Shown piece by piece: positions 54,530-64,000 of a stretch of 64,000 bases of DNA. The stretch is from assembly GCA_030144725.1 (NCBI GenBank), contig JASKMD010000014.1, forward strand, positions 3,028,870 through 3,092,869. The letters are read 5' to 3'. The notes under the pieces are model-generated. The model saw only the letters and a program-made list of their open reading frames with translations. It was not told where the DNA came from and ran no database searches. The position numbers and the translations under genes are program-made. Source of the stretch: Haematococcus lacustris (taxonomy: Eukaryota; Chlorophyta; Chlorophyceae; Chlamydomonadales; Haematococcaceae). Positions within the stretch are counted from its first letter, which is position 1; each line of letters starts with the position of its first letter.

Positions 54530-54840
54530 GTCTTATGATGGGAGATGTTGTGCAGCACTGACCGCACTGGACAGCCACTTCGTTCAAAGCTTGGAGGCGC
54601 TGAACAATGAACCAGCCCTAGTGGCCGAGCCGGCTGCATACTGCGCTACTGGAGAAGAGCAGAGCAGCTAAACACACTGCTCCACTTGCTACATCTTCTA
54701 CCCTTTAGTCCAGCCATTTAGCTGTCGCTCCCTAACCCTGCGCTGGCTGTGAAGAAGAACAACGCTGAAGCCGTCGTGTGTCCCTCTTCCAGTCGAGGGT
54801 CAAAATCGCGGTTTATACCTGCTTCCCCAAAATGTTCTTC
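54530..54840 (+). pseudogene. TnpB/Fanzor-like element, decayed 5' fragment (copy F)
   Basis: The segment resembles 25850-26200 and 58450-58810. It includes CAGCACTGACCGCACTGGACAG, encoding ALDSHFVQSLEALNNEPA in place of ALDSDFVERLEELSNGLA, and the short TCCAGTCGAGGGTCAAAAT motif. Internal insertions and stops are present. No 3' half follows. Confidence 0.5.
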
Positions 54841-55300
54841 TTCATACTTCAGTTGTGCAGGCTGCAGAGAAGCGGCCGCTCAGCACCACTGCCCTATGGC
54901 GACCATCTGCTGGGTTTGTGGGACAGCATGCTCCGCGCCATGGTGGTGGCTTTGCACCACCCACACCTCCAGCATTACCCGGCGGCCACCTGGTCGACTG
55001 CATGTCACCCTGCTGGGGCTCAGCGCCGCTAAGGTTCAGACACCTGGGCCCAAAGTGTAGGCACCAACTGTGCACCTCATCATGGTCACTCCCGCCATCG
55101 GCCTTGCACATTACTAGAATACCCATTCATAACACACCACAGAGCAGGAAGGCCCTGTCAACATGATGCATTGTATCAGCAACGCGAACACAAGCCCATT
55201 ATGACATAAGCATAGCACATGCACACCCCACCATGTCACATCATGAAAACCGCACATAGCTAAGCATATCCCCATAGTTCATGTGCACATCACTCAATCT
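54841..55300. other. Spacer downstream of LRR-10
   Basis: No gene is supported. Sequence at 55160-55300 is unlike the 3' flank repeat behind the other LRR genes, so LRR-10 has a different downstream context. Confidence 0.35.
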
Positions 55301-57034
55301 TCACGTTGAATATGCCTCGCATGGACCAGCTGTCAGCCTGCCAACATGCAGGCATCTCAGAGGTGTTGTAGATTGATTTACAGATTCTGATGTCCAGCCA
55401 CCGTGCCCAGGGCTGTTCAGCCATGAGCTGCAGCGACTCATGCATCCCTTTACACCGATAAACCTAACCTTCTGCACAGCGGGCATGAGCTGCAAAAGCT
55501 GGCGCCAAAGCTCCAGTGGGGGCTTCACGCTGCCGCTGTACATGTCAAAGCCGGTGCAAGCCCGGCACAATGGAGCCAGTGCCAGGACATCAGCGGCTGT
55601 GACTTCATGGAGGCCACAGACCAGCACCTCACCACAGCACTGCAGCAGTTGCAACAAAGCTACCAGCTGCGCCAGGTCCACCCTCTGCTGCTGTAGGAAT
55701 GCTGGAGTGATGACGCCAGATCTTCGCTCCTCTGCAGTGAGCATAGCAAGGCACATGCTCTTGATCTTCACTGGCAGTTTGCACACATATGCCATGTTGT
55801 GTAGTGCCGCTGCCACCTCAGGGTTAAGGATGTCCTCCACGCCGATGTGCAGACACTTCAGCACCAGAGGCTGGGAGAGGGAGTGCAAAGGTAGGCACGC
55901 AATTGCCTTCCAGTCACCCTCCCATTTCCCAGTCAGCTCCAGCCCCTGCCAGCTGCAGGGCGCATCTGCATATGAGGTGTCCAGCCCTTCAACACCTCGC
56001 AGCTGGAGGCTTGTGATCTGGGTGGCTGCCAGGAGTGTGCCGAGCTGCTGCTGGTCCTTGATTGTGGATCCTGGCAGCTGCAGGGTGTGGAGCTGAGGCA
56101 GCACCTGCAGCAGCTCAGTCAGGCCCTCCAGCTGGTATTGGCGGGGTAGAGTGAGCACCTGCAGCTGAGCCAGAGGTTGCAAGTACTCCACAAAGTATTC
56201 TGGACTCTCACCGAACAGCGGATAGTCCTTGAGGTGTAGCTGGGTTAGGTGCTGTGCCAGGGGCTGTAGGATGGGCAGCGGTGGCCTCCTGACTGAAGGG
56301 TGGCCATGACAGCCTTCAAGCTTCAGCTGCTTGAGCCTGGCACCTTGGAAGGGGTCCAGGGTCAGCGCCCCAGACCCAGGCTGCTGAGGCTGCTTGACAG
56401 TGGTGCTGTGGAGCTCTAGCTGCTGCAGCTGCAAGGAAAGGCGCGGATGGGAGAGCATGCTGGCCAGCCCGCTGCAGCAGATGAAGGGGCAAGCAAGCTC
56501 CAGGGCAGTCAGGCCCGGGAAGCTGTCCACCAGGCGCTGGGCGAGGTCAGGTGAGCAGGGCAGCTCCATGCGTATATCACTGTTAACTAGCCTGCAGACC
56601 TCCACTGCTGCACAGTTGTCTAGCTTTGACAGGACATGGGCCAGTAAGTCGGTGTAATGTTGGGTGAGCTCTGTCTGCGGCTGCCTCTTGTATCGCTCCC
56701 TTTCCCTTATGTCTGGCTGTACCACAGTCAGTTCCAGCTTGCACTTCCTCGCTTGCAGGGCTGCAATAACTCGCGGCGTGAGCAGCTGGTCGCAGCACTG
56801 ACTGCCCAGCTGGATGCCTAAGGCTGGGATGTGCAGCAGGCGGGCCAGGGAGAATGCGCTACAGGTCAGGGGCAGCAGGCTCCTGGCCCCAAGCTGCATG
56901 ACCCGGCAAGCGATGTCGTCCAGCAGCGCTGGGGGGAGGTCCAGCAGCCTAGTGGCAGGAGGGGGCGCCTCGCCAGCTGGGCTGTACCCATCTGTTGCTG
57001 AGGCACTGCCATCCACTGCGGCTTGCTGTTGCAT
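55301..57034 (-). CDS. F-box-like/LRR protein with frameshifted C-terminus (LRR-10)
   Basis: The intronless open frame begins at ATG 57034 (MQQQAAVDGSASATDG). The family's upstream ATG is GTG here (57049). The F-box-like segment (LLDLPPALLDDIACRVMQLG, LPLTCSAFSLARLL) and LRRs (LAQLQVLTLPRQYQLEGL, LPQLHTLQLPGSTIKDQQ, TQITSLQLRGVEGLDTSYAD) are regular. At about 55445 a 16-base deletion relative to LRR-1 moves the last 45 or so codons into another frame, giving the foreign tail SRCSSWLNSPGHGGWTSESV. The true family end (MHESLQLMAEQPWARWLDI) remains readable one frame over to a stop near 55303. The protein would be about 577 residues with an altered C-terminus, so function may be impaired. Confidence 0.7.
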   Translation of the reverse strand: MQQQAAVDGSASATDGYSPAGEAPPPATRLLDLPPALLDDIACRVMQLGARSLLPLTCSAFSLARLLHIPALGIQLGSQCCDQLLTPRVIAALQARKCKLELTVVQPDIRERERYKRQPQTELTQHYTDLLAHVLSKLDNCAAVEVCRLVNSDIRMELPCSPDLAQRLVDSFPGLTALELACPFICCSGLASMLSHPRLSLQLQQLELHSTTVKQPQQPGSGALTLDPFQGARLKQLKLEGCHGHPSVRRPPLPILQPLAQHLTQLHLKDYPLFGESPEYFVEYLQPLAQLQVLTLPRQYQLEGLTELLQVLPQLHTLQLPGSTIKDQQQLGTLLAATQITSLQLRGVEGLDTSYADAPCSWQGLELTGKWEGDWKAIACLPLHSLSQPLVLKCLHIGVEDILNPEVAAALHNMAYVCKLPVKIKSMCLAMLTAEERRSGVITPAFLQQQRVDLAQLVALLQLLQCCGEVLVCGLHEVTAADVLALAPLCRACTGFDMYSGSVKPPLELWRQLLQLMPAVQKVRFIGVKGCMSRCSSWLNSPGHGGWTSESVNQSTTPLRCLHVGRLTAGPCEAYST

Positions 57035-57345
57035 GTCACGCTGGCTCACAGCTGGGGCTGTCTGTTGACCTGCAGAGTGGGTGGAGCAACAAGGCTGTCA
57101 GGGTGTGAAGGGCGTCAGTAGCAGCAGCAGCAGCGTATGTTTGGATGGGTGAGTGGGTGCGGGTACGCACCTGGTTGCGCCTGGCTGCTCTCAGCTCACT
57201 TCTGTCGGCGATGCCTTCAAATAGGCCTGCAGAGCAGAAGGAGAGCAGCAGCGTGGACCTCGGACACAAGCCAGTAGATCACAGCTTGCGAAAAAGCACT
57301 ACTCGCTGGCTACTCCCACAGGCGCTTCACATGACTTACGAGCGG
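57035..57345 (-). promoter_or_regulatory. LRR-10 upstream module with probable 5' UTR intron
   Basis: Same module as in front of LRR-1, 5, 6, 8 and 9. On the minus strand TCGCCGACAGAAGTGAGCTG and GGCGCAACCAG are followed by GTGCGTACCCGCACCC, a GCTGCTGCTGCTAC run and CCACCCACTCTGCAG before GTCAACAGACAG. Confidence 0.5.
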
Positions 57346-58410
57346 TTCCTCTTTCTCTGGTGGTTGAACCCTCCAGCCAGGGCATGCAGCCAGGGGATGA
57401 CCCCACTTCAGGGCATGCACAGCATTGGAGCTGTGAGCTCACCCATGGCTGCAGCCCAGCACCAGCTCCAGCACCCTTCAGCCTGGCCATCTGTCCCCGC
57501 CTCCCTCCAGCCAGCCTCCTCCACCCTCTAGAGCAGGAGCTTGCCAGGGTCCCTGACGGGCTGGTGATGCAGGCAGGCAGGCGCTGACACAATGGCAGGA
57601 TAGGGGAGCGGGGGCGGAGTCAGCCTAAAGACTGCCTGCCACTGCCTGCCACTGCCTGGCCATTCAGGTCACCTGTCAGGGTCAGGGCTGCAGCTGGCTC
57701 AGTGGTGGGTCAGGAGGTGACAGGCAGCACCAGGGGCGGCGCCGGCAGCGGCCCAAACGGAGTCTGCAATCCTCCAGCACTGCTGCTCTGCTCTGACACA
57801 GCCCTCAAACAGAGCAGCCTGAGTCAGGCCCTCTGCTGCTCTGCAGGGCGTCGAGCTTGAAGGATGAGTCATAGGTGTTTGTGGAGGCAGAGGGCAACAC
57901 ACAGGGCTGAGGCTGAGAGCAGTGGCAGCTGAGTCAGAGCGAGCTGGTGCTGACATGCACGGCCCCGGTAGCAGGGGACAGCGGCAGCCGAGCGCAGCGT
58001 TCGCCTCCAGCCGCTGTACCCTCGACTCATTGCGGCACCCGGCAGGGTAGGGAGTGGTGGGCGCCAGGCAGCTGGTGTTGCGACGTCATGATTACTGCAC
58101 CTCACAAGGTGTGCCTGGTGCATCAACAGCCTACCATCACAGGCGTCTGTGCTGTCGGCGGGTTTAGCCTCCCAGCCCTCTTCTTGACTTCGCACTAGCT
58201 GTTGCCAGTCTGCCCTGACCAGGACATGGCAAGCTTGATGCACAGCAACCACACCATCCTGCAGCATTGATCCCATTGCACTGGCTGTGTTTCATGGCTG
58301 TGCCATACATTGTGCAGGTGCTCTTCGTTGCTGTCACCAGACCCATGGACCCAGGCAGCAGGGGGCAGCAGCTGAAGAGTCACTTCGAACCTGAAGACGT
58401 GAAGCAACAG
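57346..58410. repeat. Duplicate of the 24841-25800 repeat block
   Basis: Collinear with 24841-25800. It differs mainly by lacking the 270-bp repeat between LRR gene and block and by small indels. Together with LRR-10 and the element copy D it forms the second large segmental copy. Confidence 0.75.
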
Positions 58411-59090
58411 GAGCAGTGTGTTTAGCTGCTGCTCTGTTTTATGACAGTCTTATGAACACTGGCCGTAGGAGATGTCGTGCAGCACTGACCGCACTGGACA
58501 GCAACTTTGTTGAACGCTTGGAGGAGCTGGGCAATGGAGTAGCCTTAGCTAAACACACTGCTTCACTTGCTTCACTTCTACACTGTAGACCGCCCAGCAG
58601 CCCCAGCCTGACAGCCATTGCTCCCCACACCTAAGCAGGCTGTGAAGAAGAAGATGTCAACGCTCAAGCCGTCAGCCGTGACATGTATGTGTGTACAGCG
58701 CAGGAGGTTGGCCCTCGCAGGGCTCATTGCACTATTGTGGCGCGCATTCATGGCAGCTTGTCGCTGCCCGATGCTCGATGCTCCTTTCCAGCCGAGGGTC
58801 AAAATGGCGGTGGAGCCTACAAAATTGGACCCTTTTGATGAACCTTTCGCCGGACCTGGACAAGGCGATTCTTACAGGCGCCACCTTCGGCTGCTAGACG
58901 GAGTGCAGAGGACAACACGCAGGGCTGAGGCCACAATGGGTTGTGTTGCAGCCTAAGCACCTCATGAGCAGGGCTGATGTGTATGGTCTGGAGCAGGGTG
59001 TGGAGCTGGGGCAGCGCTTGCAGCAGCTCAGGTAAACCCAAGAGCCTGCCACTGCTGCTCCCAAGCTCAGGGTACAGATCAGGTCTGGCC
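58411..59090 (+). pseudogene. TnpB/Fanzor-like element, 5' half of copy D
   Basis: Nearly collinear with 25801-26460: ALDSNFVERLEELGNGVALA, KPSAVTCMCVQRRRLALAGL, PRVKMAVEPTKLDPFDEPFA and MSRADVYGLEQGVELGQRLQ, with a stop after LQQLR. Small differences such as an extra GATGCTC and a lost GTACAGT show that it has diverged since duplication. It breaks at the same point as copy A. Confidence 0.5.
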
Positions 59091-60070
59091 ACCAGCACGG
59101 CTCCAGTGGGCGCCATCTGCTCTCCCCAATGAGCTGCATGTTCAATGTTGCGTTGCAGGCCCTGTCTGGCCACCTGCCTGGATGTGGTGCCTGCTTGGAT
59201 TTAGCAGCCTTGCCCTTGCCTCTGCCATGGCCCTTGGTGGGCTGGGTGGGCTCAGCTGCCTGCACAACCATGGTGCGCTCGCTGCGCTTGGCTGGTGGGG
59301 GAGTGCTGGGCCCAGGCTCTGAGGCTGCTTGCTGTGTGGCTGCCTGGCTGCATGGGGGCTGTGGCAGGATGCTGGGTTGCTGGGGGGTCACAACTGGGCA
59401 CCACATCAGCCCCCGCACTGGCTGGTCACGCTGCTGGCTCCATGCTCCTGCTTGTTATTTACTGCCGAGCTGACCCAGCTGGTGCGGAACTCATTCACTG
59501 GCACCTCCCTGCCCCACCGCTGGTCTGTTCCCCTGGGCCTGCACACCACCTTGCAGCAGGCCCGCAGCACCGCATCAGCACCCCAGCCTCCCCTGGTGCC
59601 GATGCCAGCTGCTTCAAAGAAGACCACCAGCTGCTCGACATGCTTGTGGCGCTTCATGGAGACCTACGCCTTCCCCTCCTCCAGCTGCAGTCATGCACAC
59701 CAGGCACACAGGGTGGCTGACATGGTGGCACCAGGTTGGGCATGGCAGTGTCAATTACTCTTTCACTGCATGCCCACCCACCACCTCCCAATACATAGCC
59801 CACCCACCCATCCTCACCTTCTTGGGCTCTGTACAGCCTCAGCCGCTACCGTGCCCACCTGAGATACCTGGGTTACAGTGATCACTCACCACCATCACGG
59901 TGATCACTCGCACCCACGAGGCTGCACCGAATGCCTGGGTAACGTCGGGGTTGATGCCCACACCAATCTGCGGGGCTGGATCAAACACAGACTCACACTG
60001 CTCAGCTGGGGCCTTGCCAATGTGGGGAGTCCCACCACAGAGGCCTCTGCTGCTGCACCAGGGCGACTGT
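59085..60070 (-). pseudogene. TnpB/Fanzor-like element, inverted 3' half of copy D
   Basis: The minus strand reads a RuvC-I-like segment (FDPAPQIGVGINPDVTQAFG, catalytic Asp replaced by Asn), RYLRWARQRLRLYRAQE, the family intron, VSMKRHKHVEQLVVFFEAAG, GWGADAVLRACCKVV, VPVNEFRTSWVSSA, MRGLMWCPVVTPQQ, a Lys-rich linker and RWPDRACNATLNMQLIGESRW. It stops at CWWPDLI, where the plus-strand half begins. Frames change at least three times. The RuvC-I part, missing from copy A, shows that the inverted segment was originally longer. Confidence 0.55.
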
Positions 60071-60799
60071 TGCTCCTGTGTGAGCCTGCTGCTGGAGGTG
60101 GGGAGGAGGGTTGGGGGAGCAAACACACACACTAAAAACCGTCCGTCTCCCCCGTCCTGTCAGGGCCAGCTTGCCTATGCAGAAGCACCTGCTGCTGGGT
60201 GCACACCCCATGGAGCACTCCACTGTCCTATCAAATTCAAACCCCTCATTTTCATAGAGGCTGTATGGTGTGACCGGCACTAGAATCATTCGAAGCTAAG
60301 ATGGGTGGTGAAGCATAACACCTCTTGCACCACCCCTACACCAAGCCCATCACCCTCAGTGATGGCCATGTCATACCCATGTCATGCCCAGTGGTACCCT
60401 GGACCTCACAGCTTGCTACAGCAATGCAGCCCAGCCACTGCCAACGCTTGCAACACAAGCACCCATGACTCCATGGCCACCCTGACCCTGCCAGCCTGAA
60501 CCACACTGGTCATCAGTCAGCCAGCACCAGGTTAGATTGTAGAAGGTGAATGCATGGGAGGAAGTGTGATGTCAAATGGAAGTCACAGTGACTCATACAT
60601 GGCTGTGGCACATGCAAGTCAGTCAGGGCAGGCACGCTGCTGGCCTTGCCTTCCTGCCATCCCACACGCCTCATCACACTGACCTGGCTGCAGGTGGCTG
60701 CTGGCTCACTAGCGCCTGCCATGATCCAGCACCGCCATCATGCTCAGCGCCAGTGCAGTGACTCAGCCACAGCCACTGGCAGTAAGCACCAAACACTAC
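60071..60799. other. Spacer with dispersed block
   Basis: 60480-60740 matches 43330-43500 in reverse. The remainder (60130-60480) shows nothing recognised. Confidence 0.4.
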
Positions 60800-61060
60800 C
60801 TGGATGCGCCCCGGCTGAGAAGGGGTGTTGGGCTTCACAGCCATCAACAGCAGTGACTTGCACATGGCCTCGCTGGCAGCACCTGCCACAGACCAGAAAC
60901 TGACCTGCTGCACTGCAGGCATGAGCTGCACCTGCTGCTGCAAGAAGTCTAGCAAGGCTCAGGCGCTGCCACCAAGAAACTGAGGCGGGTGCAGGCTTGG
61001 CACAGTGTAGCCAATGCCGTGAAACAGGCTGCGCTGGCAGCAAACAGACAGCTGACTGCA
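60800..61060 (-). pseudogene. F-box-like/LRR family, C-terminal relic
   Basis: The minus strand reads ALATLCQACTRLSFLGGSA, a stop, LLDFLQQQVQLMPAVQQVSF and SEAMCKSLLLMAVKPN, matching the family end block ALAPLC, then FW.QLVQLMPAVQ, then AMHESLQLMA. It is closest to 43040-43260. Confidence 0.65.
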
Positions 61061-62162
61061 ACCATGTCTCAAGTCCAGGCTGTGGGGCCCAGGGCCAGCG
61101 GTGGGTGGGTGAGCAGGCTGGTCAGGTCACTAGGTAGTGGAGCCCCTACTCTCTGACAGCTGCTCCAGCTTCTTGTCAACTGCCAAGCAGGGCGGACGGG
61201 CAGCAGATCTGAAGGGCGGCAGGGCAGCAGGCCGGCGGGGCAGCAGGCCGGCAAGGCAGCAGGGCAGTAGGGCAGCAGTGCGGCCTTAGTACAAGGGCTA
61301 GGGAGGGATGAGTGTGGAGACAGCCGACAATGCATTGTCCTGCAGGCCAAGCAACTCATCAGCAGGACCAGGACGGTGTAGGATGGGCAGGGTGCAAAAG
61401 GGCAGGCTGCAGTGCAAGCCCCTCCCACACACCCTGCCCCACCCTGGTCCTCCAGGCATGGCCTGCATGAGGGCAGACCAGGCACCCCGCAAAGTAGACA
61501 AGGCCCCTCCCAGCAGCACACCCACAGTGGAAAGGTGTGGCCGGGCAGCTTGAAGACTTGGATGCTTGTGTGGCAGGCAGGTGAAGCCCTGCATCAGGCT
61601 GCACCAGGTCAGGCCATGCCAATCACACTGCGCAGACTGAGGTGGATGTTGCAATTGTGAACTTTATGCAGTAAGGTCACCCGGGAGGGCAACACGCAAC
61701 AACACTGTAGCAGCACAGGGGCTGCCCCTCCCTAACCCTAGCTGTGAATGGGGTGAGGGATCCTGATAGGGATCTGGGACAGCACTGTAGCAGCATGATC
61801 GCTGTGCTGGCCTGTCCCTGGACCTAGCTGGCTGGCTGGTCACAAACTGAGGAATGGTAGTGCACTGCCTGGCCATTCTCCCACTGCCTGGCCATTCAGG
61901 TCACCAGTCAGGGTCAGAGCTGCAGCTGGCTCAGGAGGAGGGGTGGGTCAGGAGGTAGGGGGCAGCACCAGAGTCCGCCACCAGCAGGGACACAGGCAGA
62001 GCTGCCAGGCAGCAGCCGGCCACCAGGCAGCCCTGAAGCTGGCTGGCAGCAAGGCAGAGGGAAACACACAGGGCTCAGGCAGAGAGCAGCAGCATCTGGG
62101 CTAGAGCAGGCAGTGGGGAGGTGATGTCGCAATGCTGGCTGGTCACAAACTGTGGAACGGAA
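61061..62162. repeat. Repeat mosaic
   Basis: 61214-61280 is a GGGCAGCA-type minisatellite. 61300-61660 combines the AAGCCCCTCCCACA block and the CACCCACAGTGGAAAGGTGTGG block seen at 33970-34150 and 53390-53575. 61880-62120 matches 33340-33930 in parts. No gene is supported. Confidence 0.55.
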
Positions 62163-62227
62163 AGCAACTGAGCAGCCATCCCTCTCCTCCTCTAACATCC
62201 TATTCACCGCCCAGCACACAATCATGA
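62163..62227. repeat. Left target-site duplication (65 bp) of the LINE fragment
   Basis: The 65 bases starting AGCAACTGAGCAGCCATCCC and ending ACACAATCATGA are repeated exactly, as far as read by eye, at 62961-63025, at a constant offset of 798. Confidence 0.9.
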
Positions 62228-62960
62228 TGATGATGTGGCTTACACCGCTTAAGCCGTCAGCCGTTAGGCTGCTAGGCCGCCCTCCCCCTCAAGGGGTTTG
62301 GGACTTTCTGTAACGCACTTCATAGCAAGGTGCACAAACAAAGGTGCACATGGGCTCAACATGAAGTCATGCAAGTTCTCATTGTTCTGTAAAGTCAAGG
62401 CAAACTCCGGCTGCTCCCTGATGGAACTCGTGGCAGTGCACTCAAAGATGATATGCATGGCGTCATCCACTACCCCCTCTGTGCATCTGGTGCATGTGCG
62501 TTCAATGAAAGTTACCCCCTCAAACCGAGCCTTCTCCACCCCCAGACCGCTGTTGCCTAACCTGAACCTAGTCAGGCTCGTGCGAACTTCTGTAGAGAGC
62601 TGTCTGTTCAGCAGGTGTGGTGCCATGTGATTGATGCCAATGCCGTCCCCATGCTTGAACCATGCAGCATACGAACATCTCTCCCGATGCACCGTCTCAG
62701 GCAGTCTAGGGTCTCCCTCAAACCCAACCCAACGCCTCCCCCACCTCTCGAGCCACTTGACTTCCATAGCCTTGGTGCCTAGGACCATGTCCGGGCTCAA
62801 GGTGAACTCACCCCCCATTAGCTCTCTGGCGGCCAGCTGGAACTGAGCACTCCAACTAGCCTGACAGCTCCTGCCTAACTCCACATCTGCCTTGATGACC
62901 CTCATCAGCAGGTCACTGTGGGAAAGTTTGGCAGTGTTCCAGAACTTGCATGCAGCCCTT
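62228..62960 (-). mobile_element. 5'-truncated non-LTR retrotransposon (LINE), C-terminal ORF fragment
   Basis: The minus strand encodes about 230 residues typical of the end of a LINE polyprotein downstream of reverse transcriptase: LSTEVRTSLTRFRLGNSG, then CTRCTEGVVDDAMHIIFEC, a CxxC...H...C zinc-knuckle-like motif. The frame stays open to its stop near 62264. Its apparent start (MAAQLL) comes from the target-site duplication, so it is not a real start. The 3' end is a short CATCATCAT tail rather than poly-A, as in RTE-type elements. Domain order and 3' tail fit a LINE; the clade is uncertain. The fragment is a relic of incomplete reverse transcription. Confidence 0.8.
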
Positions 62961-63025
62961 AGCAACTGAGCAGCCATCCCTCTCCTCCTCTAACATCCTA
63001 TTCACCGCCCAGCACACAATCATGA
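62961..63025. repeat. Right target-site duplication (65 bp) of the LINE fragment
   Basis: Matches 62163-62227. To its right the interrupted LRR 3' flank repeat resumes (CCGTTGCTCCCTAGCAGC), comparable to the uninterrupted copy at 53790-53830. Confidence 0.9.
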
Positions 63026-63439
63026 CAACCGTTGCTCCCTAGCAGCAGCAGCAGGCTGTGGCGTTGCATGCGCTGTGGCCGAGCTATATAGTGTTCTCTT
63101 CGTGGAGCATGTGCCTTCACAATGTGTTACTCATGATCTCTCACTTTCTTCCCATGCAACCTCTCAGCCACTGTCACATCAGCCTCAACACCTGGAAACC
63201 CAGTTTTAGCTACAACACCGACCCTGCCTGGCCACCACTGTCATGCATGATGTCAGGGCAGGCTCATCATGGGTGGTGACAAAGCTGTTGTCATCAAGCA
63301 TGATGCAAGCGTTGATGCTGTCTAATCTGGTTCAGCCACGCATGTATTGCTGGTGTCATCGCTCCTGGGTCTTCCAGCATGGCATCAATCAGTTCTTTGG
63401 CATGCATGGCCAGCCAACCACTGTTAGTCGCCAGATCAA
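63026..63439. repeat. LRR 3' flank repeat
   Basis: Same block as 22150-22496 and 53800-54260, lying immediately downstream of LRR-11. It ends at GCCAACCACTGTTAGTCGCC, as behind LRR-1. Confidence 0.7.
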
Positions 63440-64000
63440 TCACGCAACATGCAGATCACGCAACACGCCAGCCTTCACCCAGCTACCAGTCTGCCAACAT
63501 GCAGTGGGCGCAGGGGCAGTGTGGTGATTCATTACTGTGATGCCCAGCCACCGTGCCCAGGGCTGTTCAGCCATGAGCTGCAGTGACTCATGCATGGCTG
63601 AGCTTGTGGTCCCCTTCACATCGAAAAGATTGACCTTCTCCACAGCTGGCATGATCTGCACCAGCTGGTGCCAGAACTCCAGTGAGGGCTCCATGCTGCC
63701 GCCCTCCAGCTGAAAGTAGGTGCAGTCCTGGCACAATGGAGCCAGGGCCACAACATCACCGGCCGTGACCTTACGCAGGTCATAGACCACCACCTTGGCC
63801 ACGCAGAAGCTCCGCAGCGGTTGCAGCAGAGATAACTGCCGCGCCAGGCCCACCCTCTGCTGCCGGGCTAGGCGCCCTTCTGTGATAGAGTTGTCATCCC
63901 ATAGTGCGCGCTGGTGCCAGCTCCGGGTAGACAGCATCAGCTGCGTGATCTTCACTGGCACCTTGATGTCCTCCTCCCTGTCCCCCTCCCTATCCTCCTC
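63440..64000 (-). CDS. F-box-like/LRR protein, C-terminal part at the right edge (LRR-11)
   Basis: The frame is open from the window edge (EEDREGDREEDIKVPVKI) to the stop near 63440. It contains DNSITEGRLARQQRVGLARQ, VAKVVVYDLRKVTAGDVVAL, PSLEFWHQLVQIMPAVEKVN and SLQLMAEQPWARWLGI. An acidic-basic EEDREGD repeat at the edge replaces the usual spacer, as in LRR-8 (CGEEDSDQY). The N-terminal two thirds lie outside the window, so integrity cannot be judged. Confidence 0.75.
   Translation of the reverse strand, partial: EEDREGDREEDIKVPVKITQLMLSTRSWHQRALWDDNSITEGRLARQQRVGLARQLSLLQPLRSFCVAKVVVYDLRKVTAGDVVALAPLCQDCTYFQLEGGSMEPSLEFWHQLVQIMPAVEKVNLFDVKGTTSSAMHESLQLMAEQPWARWLGITVMNHHTAPAPTACWQTGSWVKAGVLRDLHVA

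Noticed and set aside
62961..62977. MAAQLL as the start of a 237-residue gene
   Set aside because: These codons lie in the target-site duplication, so the start was created by the LINE insertion and the frame is only the tail of a larger polyprotein.

Overview
The window is nuclear DNA of a eukaryote, most likely a volvocalean green alga. Host genes are GC-rich and split into many short exons with GT-AG introns. Poly-Gln/Pro/Gly-rich spacers, (CTG)n and (CAGGGG)n microsatellites and TTAGGG-type interstitial repeats are frequent. The repetitive protein families resemble those I associate with Haematococcus lacustris, but that species assignment is inference.

Left part (1-20.2 kb): five host genes in a normal gene-dense arrangement. 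(1) A NOC2-type nucleolar pre-60S factor on the minus strand, 3' end off the window. (2) After a divergent spacer with a 344-bp G-rich hexamer array, an 11-exon RanBPM/RanBP9-like SPRY-LisH-CTLH-CRA gene on the plus strand, a subunit of the GID/CTLH ubiquitin ligase. (3) Convergent to it, an 11-exon minus-strand gene for a 655-residue protein I do not recognise. (4) A 9-exon plus-strand gene joining a VHL beta domain to an HEFGH zinc metallopeptidase-like domain. (5) A complete 4-exon gene for ribosomal protein eL43 (RPL37a).

Right part (20.2-64 kb): an accessory, repeat-dominated region. It is a cluster of at least fourteen members and fragments of one F-box-like/leucine-rich-repeat family with intronless coding regions. 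Three are fully open (22.5-24.3, 46.1-47.8 and 49.0-50.8 kb). One has a frameshifted C-terminus, one runs off the right edge, and the rest are broken or truncated. Interleaved are several decayed copies of a transposon-encoded protein whose C-terminal half carries a RuvC-III-like motif (DRDCNAALNM). I read this as a TnpB/Fanzor-like nuclease family. Two copies have their 3' half inverted behind the 5' half and lie in two related segments of about 4.7 kb, each with its own LRR gene. There is also a 5'-truncated LINE fragment with a 65-bp target-site duplication, a 95-bp tandem array, and a likely captured exon of a DUR3-type urea transporter. The spacers are mosaics of the same few dispersed repeats.

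The host genes do not form a pathway: ribosome biogenesis (NOC2, eL43) and ubiquitin-dependent degradation (RanBPM-like, possibly VHL-like and F-box-like proteins) are recurring themes, but any functional link is inference. Exon boundaries were read by eye from splice consensus, reading-frame phase and family similarity, with no transcript support.
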